Source: JALEFZ01 sp039817415 (GTDB taxonomy: Bacteria; Bacteroidota; Bacteroidia; J057). Taken from it: a stretch of DNA of 64,000 bases. The stretch is from positions 1 through 64,000 of the forward strand of contig JBCBVV010000007.1 of NCBI GenBank assembly GCA_039817415.1. The letters are read 5' to 3'. This document shows positions 63,456-64,000 of this stretch, piece by piece (position 1 is the first letter of the stretch; every line of letters begins with the position of its first letter). The position numbers and the translations under genes were made by a program. The notes under the pieces are model-generated. The model did not search any database, was not told the origin of the DNA, and worked only from the letters and a program-made list of their open reading frames with translations.

Positions 63456-64000
63456 ATGTCGCGATCTATTGCCGTTTTTGGAGAAATGCTCTGGGATTTG
63501 TTACCAACTGGAAAACAGCCCGGTGGGGCACCTATGAATGTCGCTATTCACCTTCATAATCTGGGAATGGGACCAGCCTTGATCAGCAGAGTAGGAGAGG
63601 ATGATTTGGGCAGAGAATTGATCCAGTTTGTTATGACACGTGGCATAGAAACGCACTGGATTCAGCGCGATCCTATTCAGCCTACCGGGACGGTAAATGT
63701 CAATATGGACGATGCCCATGAAGTTAGCTATGAAATCGTTCAGCCAGTAGCATGGGATTATATACAGCCAGATCAAATCGCAATTGAAGTAGTTCAAAAG
63801 GCTGACATCCTCGTCTATGAATCGCTGGCCTGCCGAAACGAAGTGAGCTTTGAAACCCTAAAAGTCTTGTTGTCAAATGCGCAAGTAAGGGTATTTGATA
63901 CCAACTTACGCCCCCCATACTATGATAAAGAACTCCTAGAGTTTCTCCTTAAGGAAGCCGATCTCCTGAAAATAAACCATCACGAGCTGGAGGAAGTTGC
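63456..64000 (+). CDS. PfkB-family sugar kinase (fructokinase-like), 3' end beyond the window
   Basis: The frame runs off the right edge, so only the first ~180 residues are visible. It encodes MSRSIAVFGEMLWDLLPTG, then PGGAPMNVAIHLHNLGMG and the pfkB N-terminal signature region ISRVGEDDLGRELIQF. Later parts VFDTNLRPPYYD and INHHELEEV match the middle of ribokinase/fructokinase-like enzymes. These phosphorylate a sugar (here probably fructose) with ATP. The catalytic GAGD motif should lie beyond the window. An in-frame ATG at 63444 is also possible; ATG 63456 directly precedes the first strand. Confidence 0.85.
   Translation, partial: MSRSIAVFGEMLWDLLPTGKQPGGAPMNVAIHLHNLGMGPALISRVGEDDLGRELIQFVMTRGIETHWIQRDPIQPTGTVNVNMDDAHEVSYEIVQPVAWDYIQPDQIAIEVVQKADILVYESLACRNEVSFETLKVLLSNAQVRVFDTNLRPPYYDKELLEFLLKEADLLKINHHELEEV

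Noticed and set aside
1..64000. CRISPR arrays, tRNA or rRNA genes, insertion sequences, integrases
   Set aside because: Looked for on both strands by eye; no direct-repeat arrays, cloverleaf sequences, transposase motifs or terminal inverted repeats were found.

Overview
The window is ordinary chromosomal DNA from a member of the Bacteroidota, most likely a Saprospira/Lewinella-type bacterium. Several signals point this way. Six large secreted proteins end in type IX secretion (T9SS, Por) sorting domains, some with GEVED, fibronectin-like or SprB-type modules. There are promoters of the TTG-N18-20-TAnnTTTG type, few recognisable Shine-Dalgarno sequences, and a fused alpha/beta 2-oxoacid dehydrogenase E1. 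DUF4199, WG-repeat and VPS10-type proteins are also present. No phage, insertion sequence, integrase, CRISPR array, tRNA or rRNA was seen.

Layout. 0-9.7 kb: the tail of a proteasome-like Anbu protease (apparently frameshifted at the window edge), fused E1 dehydrogenase, dCTP deaminase, an HNH/DUF4199 pair, an RRM protein, a two-part secreted GH113-like protein, an AraC regulator and an SH3 lipoprotein. 9.8-20.6 kb: a VPS10-type propeller protein, a MaoC hydratase, a radical SAM/SPASM protein, a glycine-rich T9SS protein, an orphan 219-aa protein and a class A penicillin-binding protein. 20.7-31.8 kb: a lipoprotein with four repeats, a serine hydrolase with an outer-membrane-type partner, a Crp-like regulator, an EEP-family phosphatase/nuclease, an unusual alpha/beta hydrolase, rpmB, a T9SS protein, a WG-repeat lipoprotein, two SDR enzymes and an NTR-like secreted protein. 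32-43 kb: a 1337-aa PQQ-dehydrogenase/cytochrome/PA14/T9SS mosaic, AraC regulator, a VOC gene remnant, DinB-like, SGNH hydrolase, enoyl-CoA hydratase, a membrane coiled-coil protein and gltX. 43-64 kb: a VIT1-type transporter, two orphan proteins, rnhB, a T9SS SprB-repeat protein, an RsmF-like rRNA methyltransferase, lgt, two paralogous M43 metalloproteases flanking a universal stress protein, a 1080-aa propeller/Ig mosaic, aspS and the start of a PfkB sugar kinase.

Genes are mostly single transcription units separated by clear hairpin terminators, several of them bidirectional between convergent genes. The main theme is export to the cell surface. T9SS clients, several probable lipoproteins and lgt (which lipidates lipoproteins) sit among housekeeping genes for translation (rpmB, gltX, aspS, rRNA methylation), nucleotide metabolism (dcd, rnhB) and cell wall synthesis (PBP1A-like). 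No coherent novel multi-gene system was recognised. The most unusual items are individual proteins: the repeat lipoprotein, the multi-domain redox/PA14 fusion, the hydrolase lacking its serine, and the inactive-peptidase/GH113 fusion. A truncated VOC gene left in frame behind an amber codon is also notable.
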